NCBI GenBank assembly: GCA_964387685.1
Contig: CAYLXK010000002.1
Coordinates: 310,001 to 374,000, forward strand
Direction: 5' to 3'
DNA from: Bryobacter sp964387685
GTDB taxonomy: Bacteria > Acidobacteriota > Terriglobia > Bryobacterales > Bryobacteraceae
Length of the DNA stretch: 64,000 nucleotides
Part shown: piece after piece, positions 40,852 to 49,516 of the stretch
Layout of the letters: each line of letters begins with the position of its first letter
Numbering within the stretch: position 1 is the first letter of the stretch
Translations under genes and position numbers: made by a program
The notes under the pieces: model-generated
What the model saw: only the letters and a program-made list of their open reading frames with translations
Databases searched by the model: none
Told to the model about the DNA's origin: nothing

Positions 40852-41648
40852 GAATCGCGTTAGGGATGATGTTGGCGTGGGGCCTGGCGGCGCAGTCGCC
40901 GCGCACGCGCGAGATCGATGAATTGAATTGGATGGAGTTCCAAAAGCTGGTGCCGGGGCAGATTCAGACGGTGCTGATCCCGACGGGTACTGTCGAGGCG
41001 CACGGAGTTACTCATAACGGCACGGACAACACGATTCCGACGGCGGTGGCGCGGCGAATCGCCCCTGGGCTAAATGCGTTAGTAGCGCCGACGCTGAGTT
41101 ATGGAATCACGGGCTCCTTGGAAGCGTTTGCCGGGGGCATTACAATCTCGACCGAGGCATACAAGGCCTTTACGAAGGAGATCCTGCGCGGCTTTGCCAA
41201 GAATGGGTTTAAGAACTTAATTCTGGTGAACGGGCACGGCGGCAATACTACCGCGCTGACGGAGGTGGCCGAAGAGGTGGGGCGCGAGATGCGCGTGCGG
41301 ACGCTGGTGGTGAATTGGTGGTCGTTCTGCTCAGATTTGACCTTGCAGGTTTTTGGAGAAGACGGGGGGCATGCCGGCTGGAACGAAACGGCAATGGTAC
41401 AGGCGACGCATCCGCAATTAGTACGCAAAGAACTGTATAAAGACGAGTTGGCTACGCCGCGGGCGGCGCCGGGAGCGTGGGTGGCATTTCCGTTTCCCAG
41501 CTCGATTATTCTTTATCAAGCCAAGCAGGGTTACCCGAAGTTCGACGAAGCCAAGGCGCGGGAGTATTTTGCAGGCTGTTCCGACAAGATACGGGACTTA
41601 GCAAAGGAGGTTATCGGTAAGTGGGACATGGCGGGATTGTACAAGTAA
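40848..41648 (+). CDS. Creatininase family amidohydrolase, exported
   Basis: The 266-residue protein has a signal peptide (MRIALGMMLAWGLAAQ). Creatininase signatures are present: LIPTGTVEAHG (metal Glu/His), GTDNTIP, LILVNGHGGNT and EDGGHAGWNETA. These zinc enzymes open cyclic amides. Export is unusual for the family, but common in acidobacterial copies beside peptidases. It overlaps the S9 peptidase gene (ATGA) and may act on peptide-derived products. Confidence 0.88.
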   Translation: MRIALGMMLAWGLAAQSPRTREIDELNWMEFQKLVPGQIQTVLIPTGTVEAHGVTHNGTDNTIPTAVARRIAPGLNALVAPTLSYGITGSLEAFAGGITISTEAYKAFTKEILRGFAKNGFKNLILVNGHGGNTTALTEVAEEVGREMRVRTLVVNWWSFCSDLTLQVFGEDGGHAGWNETAMVQATHPQLVRKELYKDELATPRAAPGAWVAFPFPSSIILYQAKQGYPKFDEAKAREYFAGCSDKIRDLAKEVIGKWDMAGLYK

Positions 41649-42181
41649 GTGTGTGGGAAGAAATTCGCGAGTTATACGGCAGCCAAGGCGAGGGGGCTTA
41701 CTTTGGAGAGCGCGTGACCCAGTTACAGCATGCGCTGCAAAGCGCCGATTGCGCGGTGCGGGCTGGGGCCGACGAGGAGACGATTGTGGCCGCGTTGCTG
41801 CATGACATCGGACACTTACTCGAGGGCGAGAAGCACGATGAGATTGGCGTCATCGACCACGACCGCGTGGGCGAGGAATGGCTGGCGGCGCGCGGTTTCT
41901 CCCCGCGGCTGGTGCGACTGGTGCGGGGCCACGTAGATGCGAAGCGCTATCTGGTGGCGACGAATCCGGCCTACAAAGAGCGACTGAGCGAGGCGAGTAA
42001 ACAGACGCTTGCGCTGCAGGGCGGCCCGATGAATGAGCCGGAGTGCGCGGCGTTTGCGGCGGAGCCATTGTTTACGGAGATGCTGCGGCTGCGGAGTTGG
42101 GATGAGCAGGCCAAGGATCCCGAGGCCGTGACGCCCGGCTTAGATAGCTATGAGGGCATGGTGGAGCGGGTGTTAGGGTAA
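41621..42181 (+). CDS. PhnZ-like HD-domain oxygenase
   Basis: The 186-residue HD protein has AYFGERVTQLQHALQSA, in which Tyr and Glu stand in the Y-x2-E spacing seen in PhnZ, then LLHDIGH and IDHDRVGEEWL. This is the layout of the TIGR03276-type phosphonate-degradation HD oxygenases, mixed-valent di-iron enzymes that cleave the C-P bond of 1-hydroxy-2-aminoethylphosphonate. The start is uncertain: ATG at 41621 lies inside the creatininase gene, while GTG at 41651 directly follows its stop. Phosphonate genes lie 2.4 kb to the right, which supports the role. Confidence 0.75.
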   Translation: MGHGGIVQVSVWEEIRELYGSQGEGAYFGERVTQLQHALQSADCAVRAGADEETIVAALLHDIGHLLEGEKHDEIGVIDHDRVGEEWLAARGFSPRLVRLVRGHVDAKRYLVATNPAYKERLSEASKQTLALQGGPMNEPECAAFAAEPLFTEMLRLRSWDEQAKDPEAVTPGLDSYEGMVERVLG

Positions 42182-42212
42182 GCCAAGCGGCTGTGATAAG
42201 TTCGCAGTAGCT

Positions 42213-42506
42213 GTGGAATATCTAGAACAACTCATTGTTGATCTCAAGGAACGCCTGGAGCGAGAGCTTTCCGGTCTGCGCCAGGAAGTGCGCGAGGTGC
42301 AGCAGGGCGTGTCGCATTTGAATGCGCGATTCGATACGCAGGCAACGCGCATGGAGCGCCATGCAGGCTTGTGGCAGACCGGTGCGAGGTGGAGCCGTCG
42401 CATGGACTCGTGGGCGGAAAAAGTAGACGGTGCCTTGGAAGAGAAAGACCGGGAAATTGCCGAATTGCGGGAGCGTCTTCTGCGTCTGGAGCGGAAGTCG
42501 GCCTAA
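42213..42506 (+). CDS. Small coiled-coil protein
   Basis: A GTG start gives 97 residues with heptad-like Leu spacing over nearly the whole length (LIVDLKERLERELSGLRQEV and LEEKDREIAELRERLLRLE). It has no membrane segment or signal. No function can be assigned. Its stop overlaps the end of the convergent beta-lactamase gene. Confidence 0.6.
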   Translation: MEYLEQLIVDLKERLERELSGLRQEVREVQQGVSHLNARFDTQATRMERHAGLWQTGARWSRRMDSWAEKVDGALEEKDREIAELRERLLRLERKSA

Positions 42507-43459
42507 CGGTGGTGCGCGGTGGCGGCCGCGGCCAGACGAGCGATGATTGCGGCGCGTTCCGCCTCTTTGGCGCGGGATTCCCCGACGAACACGGCGATGG
42601 CGAGCGTGGGACCTTGCGGGGGAGTTATGAGGCCAACGTCGTTGGTCGCGGCGCAAAGACCCTGCCAGCAGCCGCTAGTGCCGGTCTTATGAGCGAGTTC
42701 CCAGCCCGGCGGGAGGCCTGCCTTCAAGCGGTCAAGGCCGGTGTTGGCATCGGCCATCGCCTCAAGAACGAAAGCAGTCGAGGGTTTTGAGAGTAGCTTG
42801 CCTTGATGCAGGCGTAGGAGCAAGTCCGTCATGGCTCGGGGTGTGGAGGTGTCGCGCGGGTCCTTCAGATAGGCCTGGTAGGCGCGGGTGCGGACGGCGG
42901 CGGGGATGGCGGCGACGGCTTTATCCAAGACCTTCGGATCGACAAAGTCGGGACGCCAGGAAATGCCGAGGATCTCCGTTTGCAGGTCTCGTTCGGCGCG
43001 ATCAATGCGCATGCCGCGGATGCCCAAGCGAGTGAGAGTTTTTTGTACCGAAGAGGCGCCGCCGAGTTTGGCGACGAGGATATCGGCCGCGGCATTGTCG
43101 CTGGAGATGATGGCGCGGCGGACGAGATCGGCCAGGGTGGTGGTGAATCCATGGGGACCGACGTGTTCGGCCAGGGACTGCGCCGAGAGGCTGAGGTCTT
43201 CGCGCCGAACGAGTATTTTTTCGTCGAGACGCCAGCCTTGGTGGTCCACGGCATCGAGCACAGCGATGCCGACCTGGAGCTTCATGACGCTTTGCAGAGA
43301 AAAGGACTCGTCGCCGCGGATGCAAGCCGCCTTTTTTGCGTCGCTCACACATACGCCCACGCGGCCGTCGAAGCCTTTCAGGACAGCATTCAACTCCGTT
43401 TCGAGATCGGCTGCGCCTAAGCCAAAGGCCAGGAGAAAGAGGATGGGCGAAATTCGCAT
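42503..43459 (-). CDS. Class A beta-lactamase
   Basis: The start at 43459 (MRISPILFLLAFGLGAA, signal peptide) gives 318 residues. Motifs: SVMK (57-60; Ser70-x-x-Lys73), SDN (120-122), an omega-loop Glu in ERDLQ (Glu156 for Glu166) and KTG (258-260), plus DPRDTSTPRAM, a strong class A signature. The omega-loop ends with Gln where Asn170 is usual. It would hydrolyse beta-lactams in the periplasm; spectrum cannot be told. The frame is open 44 codons further upstream, but the signal peptide fixes the start. Confidence 0.92.
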   Translation of the reverse strand: MRISPILFLLAFGLGAADLETELNAVLKGFDGRVGVCVSDAKKAACIRGDESFSLQSVMKLQVGIAVLDAVDHQGWRLDEKILVRREDLSLSAQSLAEHVGPHGFTTTLADLVRRAIISSDNAAADILVAKLGGASSVQKTLTRLGIRGMRIDRAERDLQTEILGISWRPDFVDPKVLDKAVAAIPAAVRTRAYQAYLKDPRDTSTPRAMTDLLLRLHQGKLLSKPSTAFVLEAMADANTGLDRLKAGLPPGWELAHKTGTSGCWQGLCAATNDVGLITPPQGPTLAIAVFVGESRAKEAERAAIIARLAAAATAHHR

Positions 43460-43484
43460 TCCGCCAGGATAACTTGGGATGCTG

Positions 43485-43766
43485 CTACTCAGGTGTGCGG
43501 CGCCCGGCTTCGAGATCGTTCCAGCCACCCCAGGGCCGCGTCCAAGCGCAGGTCTTCCAACGCCAAAAAAGGTGGAGGAGGACGCCGCCAATCAGCCCGC
43601 CCAAAAGGTAGGCCCAGAAGTAGGGCAAGTCATAGGTCATCACAAAAACAATGAAGGCGACGGTCCATTTGGAAATGCGGAACCAAAGCGGCTGGGCTTT
43701 GCGCGAGAAGGCCACGCGGAGTTCGCGCCGCAGTTCCTGGAGGAGAGAGGTGCTTGGGGTGGTCAT
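43485..43766 (-). CDS. Small membrane protein
   Basis: The 93-residue protein has two membrane segments (about 33-44 WTVAFIVFVMTY and 48-66 YFWAYLLGGLIGGVLLHLFW) and a basic N-terminus. It overlaps the next gene upstream by ATGA, so both are translated together. No family is recognised. Confidence 0.65.
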   Translation of the reverse strand: MTTPSTSLLQELRRELRVAFSRKAQPLWFRISKWTVAFIVFVMTYDLPYFWAYLLGGLIGGVLLHLFWRWKTCAWTRPWGGWNDLEAGRRTPE

Positions 43767-44119
43767 TGGGGGCGGGTAGCGGCAATCCCAAACCAGACGG
43801 TGAGGGAAAGGCCGATCAGGAAGGTGAGGATTTGGAGTCCGGCCGGGATGGTGATGTTTTGGCCGCGAATGGAGACAGGCACGGACGCGTCGGCTTCAAG
43901 GGTGCCAGTCAGGGCCAGGAGCGCCCAAATGCCGAAGAAGACCGAGAGCAGAAAGGCACCCCAGGACCACAGCGCAATCAGCCGCGCGCCGGCGGGCACT
44001 GCCTGAACGATGTCTTTCGAGAAGGTGATGGAAAGGCCGATCATGGCCGTGGCGAGCGCGATGAATTGCTTAATGCATTCCTGGGCGAAATCGAAGGCTT
44101 TACGGGTCTTCTCATCCAT
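43763..44119 (-). CDS. Three-TM membrane protein
   Basis: The start at 44119 (MDEKTRKAFDFAQ) is chosen because GGAGGAAAAGT lies right before it; 118 residues result. Three hydrophobic segments are seen (about 17-35, 45-70 and 92-112). It pairs with the small membrane protein downstream through an ATGA overlap. No function is assigned. Confidence 0.65.
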   Translation of the reverse strand: MDEKTRKAFDFAQECIKQFIALATAMIGLSITFSKDIVQAVPAGARLIALWSWGAFLLSVFFGIWALLALTGTLEADASVPVSIRGQNITIPAGLQILTFLIGLSLTVWFGIAATRPQ

Positions 44120-44160
44120 ACTTTTCCTCCATACTTTTTCTGCATGGCGCGATCCTGCCC

Positions 44161-44469
44161 TCAGCAAAAGGGCCAGATCGGACAAAGGCGGGCCAGGGTA
44201 TTGAAGAAGGTCGGCTCGTGCAGTTCCGAGAAGCCCAATGTTCTGGCCTCCATCACCATGGCTTGGACGAATGAGACGACATTGTTTCCGGCTTCGGCTA
44301 GCGCGGTGGGATCGTCGGCGCGCTGGTCGGCAATCACTCGGGCCGCGCCTTGATTGACGAAGGCGCGCAGATGTACCTCGCAATTGTCGGCGATGCCAAA
44401 TCCTTCCTGGCGAGCGGTCCCTTCGGCTAGGGTCCAAAGGCTGGCTTGCAGTTCAAAGTCGCTGGGCAT
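44161..44469 (-). CDS. Hypothetical protein
   Basis: The 102-residue frame begins MPSDFELQASLWTLAEGTARQ and ends in CPIWPFC. The middle has an Ala/Val-rich helix. No signal peptide or motif is recognised. It lies 41 bp upstream of the two membrane-protein genes on the same strand and may share their transcript. Confidence 0.5.
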   Translation of the reverse strand: MPSDFELQASLWTLAEGTARQEGFGIADNCEVHLRAFVNQGAARVIADQRADDPTALAEAGNNVVSFVQAMVMEARTLGFSELHEPTFFNTLARLCPIWPFC

Positions 44470-44568
44470 AGGGATTAGCGTCTAGTTCGAACGCTCGTGA
44501 TGTTAACAGAAGCTACCAACAAAGTTAAGTCACGGAACTGAAATGGAAACCGCGTAAGCTAGAAAACC

Positions 44569-45747
44569 ATGTTCGTCCGAGCCTTTGCGCTGACTTGGCT
44601 GGCTTATTTCGGCTTATATTTATGCCGGAAGAACTTCAGCGTGCTGATGCCGTTTTTGAAGCAGGAACAGGGCTTCAGCAGCGAGCAACTGGCAAACGTA
44701 CTGTTCTGCTACGGCGTGGCGTATGCGGTGGGGCAGGTGGTGATGGGTTCGCTAGCGGACCGCTGGGGATCGCGACGGGTGGTATCGATTGGGACGTGGG
44801 TATCGGCGGCCTGCTCAGCCGTGACGGGATGGTGGCAACCGCTGTGGGCCGTGCAGGGCGTAAACGGGATGGCGCAGGCGAGCGGCTGGCCGGGGGTATT
44901 GAAGATGGCGCGGGACTGGTTTCCCGAGGCCGACCGCGGCGTGGTGCTGGCCTGGTGGGGCACGCATATGGTGCTGGGGGGACTGGCGGGTTCGGCCTTT
45001 GCGGCTTATTGTGCGGAGAGCGGTTGGCGCTGGGCGGCGATTGCGCCGGCGGGGATCCTGGTGGTGATTGGATTGGTCTTTGCGGTATTCGCCCGCGATA
45101 AGTCGCGCGCAACGGCGTTCCAGATCCAGTGGCCGTGGGCGGATCGAGAACTGTGGGCAAACCGGCGGCTGTGTGCGATTGCGCTGATGTATTTCTTCGT
45201 GAAAATGTTGCGCTACGCGTTCCTGTTTTGGCTGCCGCTGTACATGACCGAGGAACTGGGCTATCGGGCGGTGGATGCGGGCTACGTGTCGGCGGTCTAT
45301 GAATTCGCGGGCTTTGGCGGCGTGCTGCTGGCGGGCTACTGGAGCGACCGGGCGGCGGGCGGCAGGCGCTTTGGCGTAGCCGCAACGATGATGTTTGTCT
45401 TGACGCTTCTTTGCTTTGTGTATCCCTTCTTTAGCCGCTTCAGCGCGGTGGCGAATTTCCTTGCGATCGGACTCATCGGCGCCTTCACGTTTGGGCCGGA
45501 CACACTGATGGCCGGGGCGGGCGTGCAGGAGGCGGTACGAGCGGAAAAAACGGCGAGCGCGGGGGGGATGGTAAACGGACTGGGGTCAATGGGGCAGATT
45601 GTCTCGCCTTGGCTGGTGGCGGCGCTTTCGGCGAAGTTCGGCTGGCCGGTGTTGTTTGCGGTTCTGGGACTGGCAGCGTTGGCCGGTGGGTTGGTATTAG
45701 CTAACGAGATGCGTCAGAAGTGGGAAGTGGCCGAAAGAGAGGTTTAG
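44569..45747 (+). CDS. GlpT/UhpT-like MFS transporter, likely phosphonate uptake
   Basis: The 392-residue protein has about 12 membrane segments and OPA-family features: LYLCRKNFSVLMPFLKQEQG at the start, SLADRWGSRRV in the first loop and NGMAQASGWPGVLKMARDWF. OPA carriers exchange phosphate for organophosphates. The gene is 6 bp before the FAD oxidase gene and in line with phnX, so the likely substrate is 2-aminoethylphosphonate or a derivative. That assignment is from context. Confidence 0.85.
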   Translation: MFVRAFALTWLAYFGLYLCRKNFSVLMPFLKQEQGFSSEQLANVLFCYGVAYAVGQVVMGSLADRWGSRRVVSIGTWVSAACSAVTGWWQPLWAVQGVNGMAQASGWPGVLKMARDWFPEADRGVVLAWWGTHMVLGGLAGSAFAAYCAESGWRWAAIAPAGILVVIGLVFAVFARDKSRATAFQIQWPWADRELWANRRLCAIALMYFFVKMLRYAFLFWLPLYMTEELGYRAVDAGYVSAVYEFAGFGGVLLAGYWSDRAAGGRRFGVAATMMFVLTLLCFVYPFFSRFSAVANFLAIGLIGAFTFGPDTLMAGAGVQEAVRAEKTASAGGMVNGLGSMGQIVSPWLVAALSAKFGWPVLFAVLGLAALAGGLVLANEMRQKWEVAEREV

Positions 45748-45753
45748 AACCGG

Positions 45754-46836
45754 ATGCGGGATGTAGCGATTATTGGGGCGGGGATCATAGGACTGGCCCA
45801 CGCCTATGCGCTGGCTAAACGGGGGGACCGCGTGCGCGTGTATGAGCGCGGCTTGCGGGCGCAAGGTGCTTCGGTGCGGAACTTTGGCATGGTGTGGCCG
45901 ATTGGGCAACCCAAGGGGGAACGCGCGGAAATGGCCATGCGGAGCCGCGAGATCTGGCGGGAGGCTTTAGATCGCGCGAGGCTCCCTTACTATCCCAACG
46001 GCAGCCTGCATGTGGCGCATGAAGCGGATGAAGAAGCCCTGGCACAGGAATTCGCGGCCGCCGAGCCGGAGCGGGGAAGCTGGATCAATAAGACGGAGGC
46101 GCTGCGCAAGAGTTCGGCGGTGCGGGGAGAGGGCTTGCGGGGAGCGCTGTGGAGTCCGCATGAGATCGTTGTGGACCCGCGCTTGGTGACCCGGCTTTTT
46201 CCCGAGTACCTGGACGAGGTGTACGGGGTCAGCTTTCATTACGGCGTGAACATTGCCGATCCGCATACACTCCGGGCGGATCTGGTGATTGTCGCCAATG
46301 GCGCGGATTTCGAGACGCTTTATCCGGCCACGTTTGCCGCGAGCGACTTGACGCGCTGCAAGCTGCAGATGATGCGCACGCTGGTCCAGCCAGACGGCTG
46401 GAGGATGGGACCGGCGCTGGCGGCGGGCTTGACGATGCGCTTTTACGCTAGCTTCCGGCAATGTCCGGCGCTGGCGATGCTGTCGCGACGCTTTGCCGAG
46501 ACGATGCCGGAATACGACCGCTGGGGCATTCACGTGATGGCCAGCCAGATGCCGGACGGCAGCGTGGTGTTGGGGGACTCGCACGAATACGGTTTGGAAG
46601 TGGACCTCTTCAACAAAGAGGTGATCGACCGGCTGGTGCTGGAATATTTGCGGGGCTTCGCGGAATTTCCTTCGATGGAGATCGAGCAGCGCTGGTATGG
46701 CGTTTATGCCAAGCATTTTGAGAAGGCGTATCTGGTGATCGATGCCGAGGCGGGCGTCAAGATCGTCAACGGCTTGGGTGGGGCGGGGATGACTTTGAGT
46801 TTTGGGCTGGCGGAGAAGGTAGTGGGGGCATTATGA
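45754..46836 (+). CDS. FAD-dependent amine oxidase of phosphonate catabolism
   Basis: The 360-residue protein starts with an FAD-binding fold (VAIIGAGIIGLAHAYALAKRG; GxGxxG) and continues in DAO style (RNFGMVWPIGQPKGE, NGLGGAGMTLSFGLAEKV near the end). It matches the TIGR03364-type oxidoreductases that sit beside PhnX genes. Such flavoenzymes have been reported to oxidise 2-aminoethylphosphonate or N-methyl forms to phosphonoacetaldehyde, the PhnX substrate. No PhnW transaminase is present here. Stop overlaps the phnX start (ATGA). Confidence 0.85.
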   Translation: MRDVAIIGAGIIGLAHAYALAKRGDRVRVYERGLRAQGASVRNFGMVWPIGQPKGERAEMAMRSREIWREALDRARLPYYPNGSLHVAHEADEEALAQEFAAAEPERGSWINKTEALRKSSAVRGEGLRGALWSPHEIVVDPRLVTRLFPEYLDEVYGVSFHYGVNIADPHTLRADLVIVANGADFETLYPATFAASDLTRCKLQMMRTLVQPDGWRMGPALAAGLTMRFYASFRQCPALAMLSRRFAETMPEYDRWGIHVMASQMPDGSVVLGDSHEYGLEVDLFNKEVIDRLVLEYLRGFAEFPSMEIEQRWYGVYAKHFEKAYLVIDAEAGVKIVNGLGGAGMTLSFGLAEKVVGAL

Positions 46837-47555
46837 AGATCCAGGCGGTCGTTTTCGATTGGGCGGGTACGGTGGTGGATCATGGTTGCCGCGCGCCGGC
46901 AGCGGCGCTCGAGCGGCTCTTTGCGGCAAACGGCGTACCACTGACTGCGCAGGAGGCGCGCCATGCGATGGGCCTGCTGAAGCGGGACCAGATTCGCGAG
47001 ATTCTTTCGCTGCCCAGGGTGAGCGAGGCTTTCGGGCCATGGCGGGAGGCCGACGTGGAGCGGCTGTTCCGCGAATTCATTCCGATGCAGATCGAGTGCG
47101 TGGCGGAGTTCTCGGCGGTGATTCCAGGGGTAGCGGGCGTGGTGGACGATTTGCGCGTGAAGGGAATGCGGATCGGTTCAACCACCGGATACACGCGGGC
47201 GATGCTGGAGCCGGTGAGGGCGCGCGCGGCGAGCGAAGGTTACGAGCCGGAGTTTACGATTACGCCGGATGAGACGGCGGCGGGGCGGCCCAAGCCGTGG
47301 ATGATTTTCGAAAATATGAAGCGTTTCGACGTCTATCCGCCGCGGGCGGTGGTGAAGGTAGGCGATACGCCGAGCGACATTGAAGAAGCGCGCAACGCGG
47401 GCGTCTGGGCGGTGGCGGTGCTGGAATCGAGCAACGAGACGGCCGCCTATGGAAAGGAAGGGGCTCGGGAGCGTCTGCGGAGCGCGGATTTCGTGATTGA
47501 AACGATCGCGGAGTTGCCCCAGGCCATCGAGCGGATCAGGCAGAGCGGCGCATAA
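46833..47555 (+). CDS. phnX: Phosphonoacetaldehyde hydrolase (phosphonatase)
   Basis: The 240-residue HAD protein has nucleophile Asp9 in FDWAGTVVDHGC, the Schiff-base Lys50 in MGLLKRDQI, a TTGYTR motif and KVGDTPSDIEEARNAG. It splits phosphonoacetaldehyde into acetaldehyde and phosphate. By alignment with the Bacillus cereus enzyme (Asp12, Cys22, Met49, Lys53), residues 9, 19, 46 and 50 are kept, but His56 is Gln53. The last gene of the transporter-oxidase-phnX operon. Confidence 0.92.
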   Translation: MKIQAVVFDWAGTVVDHGCRAPAAALERLFAANGVPLTAQEARHAMGLLKRDQIREILSLPRVSEAFGPWREADVERLFREFIPMQIECVAEFSAVIPGVAGVVDDLRVKGMRIGSTTGYTRAMLEPVRARAASEGYEPEFTITPDETAAGRPKPWMIFENMKRFDVYPPRAVVKVGDTPSDIEEARNAGVWAVAVLESSNETAAYGKEGARERLRSADFVIETIAELPQAIERIRQSGA

Positions 47556-48144
47556 GGAGAAGCCGGACGAGCATGTAGAGACCCGCGTAGGCGGCGGCGA
47601 TGGAGAGAGCGCCGACGGCGGCCGTCGAACCAAAGAGCTGGCCGCTAACGCCGGGGTGGAAGTTCGCTTTCGCGGCCAGCAATCCGGTAAAGCCATTCAG
47701 GGGGATGCCCAAGCCGAGGCCGCCCATGGCGAGCACGATGCCTAGTTTTTCCGTGGGCTCGGCGAGCTTCAAGGCCACGCCAAAGGGAACGGCGAGAGCG
47801 GCCAGGAAAAGCGGGTGGGCGAGTTGGAGGACGCTGCCAAGCATCAGCAGCGCGGCGCCGCCGGCCAGGAGAAAGCGCGGGTTCAAGTGCGCGCGCGCTG
47901 GGATCCAGGCCATCACTCCCAGCACGAGCAGCTTACCGGCAAAGAATACATGATCGGCAAACCAGTACAGTGTTTGGGGCGGCGTCAGGCCGGGAGGTTG
48001 GGGCTGCGAGCGCCGCAAGAACTCGGTCAGAATCAGGCCGGCGACGGCAAGCCATCCGAGGGGTTGGTAGAAGCGGGCCCGGATTCGAGCGGCGGACGCC
48101 GGAAGGGTTGACGTTTCCAATAGGTAAGGGACCTCCAAGCCCAC
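47536..48144 (-). CDS. Multi-pass membrane protein
   Basis: The 202-residue protein has about five to six hydrophobic helices from residue 30 on (YQPLGWLAVAGLILTEF, FAGKLLVLGVMAWI, LLAGGAALLMLG and more). The GTG at 48144 lies well inside the DUF418 gene; a TTG at 48120, 11 bases after GGAGG, is another start option. It overlaps the 3' end of phnX by 20 bases (convergent). Family unknown; it may be a heme- or sterol-like DoxX-type protein, but this is not shown. Confidence 0.6.
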   Translation of the reverse strand: MGLEVPYLLETSTLPASAARIRARFYQPLGWLAVAGLILTEFLRRSQPQPPGLTPPQTLYWFADHVFFAGKLLVLGVMAWIPARAHLNPRFLLAGGAALLMLGSVLQLAHPLFLAALAVPFGVALKLAEPTEKLGIVLAMGGLGLGIPLNGFTGLLAAKANFHPGVSGQLFGSTAAVGALSIAAAYAGLYMLVRLLLMRRSA

Positions 48145-49436
48145 TCAAGCGGTCCGAAACGGAAATAGCGCAGCCACAGGGGACTCAATAACAGGTTAAT
48201 CGACCACATGCCCGCCACGACAAAAAGAAGCTGGTGGCGCTCGAGTTTGGCGAAGTTGCCCAGGCCATAGCCATTGAAGAAAAGCGTCACCAGGATCGAG
48301 GTGAGGATGTAGTTTGAGAAGGCCATCTGACCTACGCGCGATAAGACCCAGGTGAGGGGCTTCAACCAGCCAAGGCGGAAGATCAGCAGCAGAAGGAAAA
48401 GGTGACCCAAGCCAACGGTGAGGCGGCCGTATTCGTAGGTTGCATAGAGCAGCGGGCTTAGCCAGGGGTCCCAACCGGAATCGACGACCAGCTTCACGAC
48501 ATAGGCCAAGACCGGGACGCCCGCGGCATAGCCGAAGAGAGCGCCGAGGGCGTAATAAAGGGGTGACTTGCCGCCGCTGAGCGCTCCGTTCTTATAAAAG
48601 GCCATGCCCAGAAGCATAGGGAAAAGCACGTCGCCGATGCCGAATTTGAGCATGAAGGCGGTTTGCCAGGTGAAGGCGAGCGGCGCGCGGAAGGCGATGT
48701 TTTCCGCCCAATTGCCGCGACGGGCTTTGATCTCCTCGTCGATTTTTTCGCGGCGCTTGACGAGGTCGTGCGCATCGAGCGCTTTTTGGTAGCTTTCAAT
48801 GGCCGATTTTTCTTTCTTGGTTCGCTTGGACTCCGGCACCTTCAGCGCCTTATAGGCATCGTCGCGCTGCGAGTATTGGGCCATCACAAAGCCCCCGATG
48901 GTGCTGAAGCTGATCAAGACCAGCACGAAGGCGGCGATGCGGAAGAGCGTCTGGGGGCGCAGGACGCGGAACACAAAGAGGCCCAAGCCCACGGTGCCGT
49001 AAGTATAGAGGATGTCGCCTTCCCAGATCAGGTAGGCGTGAAGCAGGCCGAAGAGCGTCATCCAAAGACAGCGCCGCAGCCAGATGTCGGCGGTCGCGAT
49101 GCCAGCGCCGCGCTCGAGGGCGCGTTCGGTGAGGAGGACGGCGCCCGCGCCAAAGAGCAAGCTAAAGAGAAATCGCATCTTGCCTTCGAAAAGGATCTGA
49201 TTGGCGATCCAGTAGACGAGGTTCCAGCCGGTCGCACCGCCCCAGGCCTGCGGGTTGTCGTAAGCGGCGCCGGGTAGTCCCATGTTCTGAACGTTCATCA
49301 GAAGGATGCCCAGGAGCGCGACGCCCCGCAACATGTCTACGCTCGAAAGACGTTCCGTGCTTTCAACGGGCCGAGCGGCTGGGGCCGCCGGAAGGGGGCG
49401 GTCTGGCGCCTCGACCGGTGTCTCTTCGGTTTGCAT
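48033..49436 (-). CDS. DUF418 family membrane protein
   Basis: The 467-residue protein starts with a Pro-rich soluble leader, then SSVDMLRGVALLGILLMNVQNM, the hallmark start of the DUF418/acyltransferase-3-like family, followed by many membrane helices and the C-terminal DUF418 part (LGHLFLLLLIFRLGWLKPLT, GQMAFSNYILTSIL, FFNGYGLGNF and FGPLEWAWRSLTYW). A charged coiled segment (about 200-245) forms a large loop. Function in the family is unknown. The 3' end overlaps the next membrane-protein gene by about 110 bases. Confidence 0.85.
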   Translation of the reverse strand: MQTEETPVEAPDRPLPAAPAARPVESTERLSSVDMLRGVALLGILLMNVQNMGLPGAAYDNPQAWGGATGWNLVYWIANQILFEGKMRFLFSLLFGAGAVLLTERALERGAGIATADIWLRRCLWMTLFGLLHAYLIWEGDILYTYGTVGLGLFVFRVLRPQTLFRIAAFVLVLISFSTIGGFVMAQYSQRDDAYKALKVPESKRTKKEKSAIESYQKALDAHDLVKRREKIDEEIKARRGNWAENIAFRAPLAFTWQTAFMLKFGIGDVLFPMLLGMAFYKNGALSGGKSPLYYALGALFGYAAGVPVLAYVVKLVVDSGWDPWLSPLLYATYEYGRLTVGLGHLFLLLLIFRLGWLKPLTWVLSRVGQMAFSNYILTSILVTLFFNGYGLGNFAKLERHQLLFVVAGMWSINLLLSPLWLRYFRFGPLEWAWRSLTYWKRQPFRRPPLESGPASTNPSDGLPSPA

Positions 49437-49516
49437 CGTTCCGTATTCTCGCAGAATGCGAAACTCAATCCTAGAGGGAGGGGAACCTGGAGAGAACGCA
49501 GACGGTTTTCATCTGG

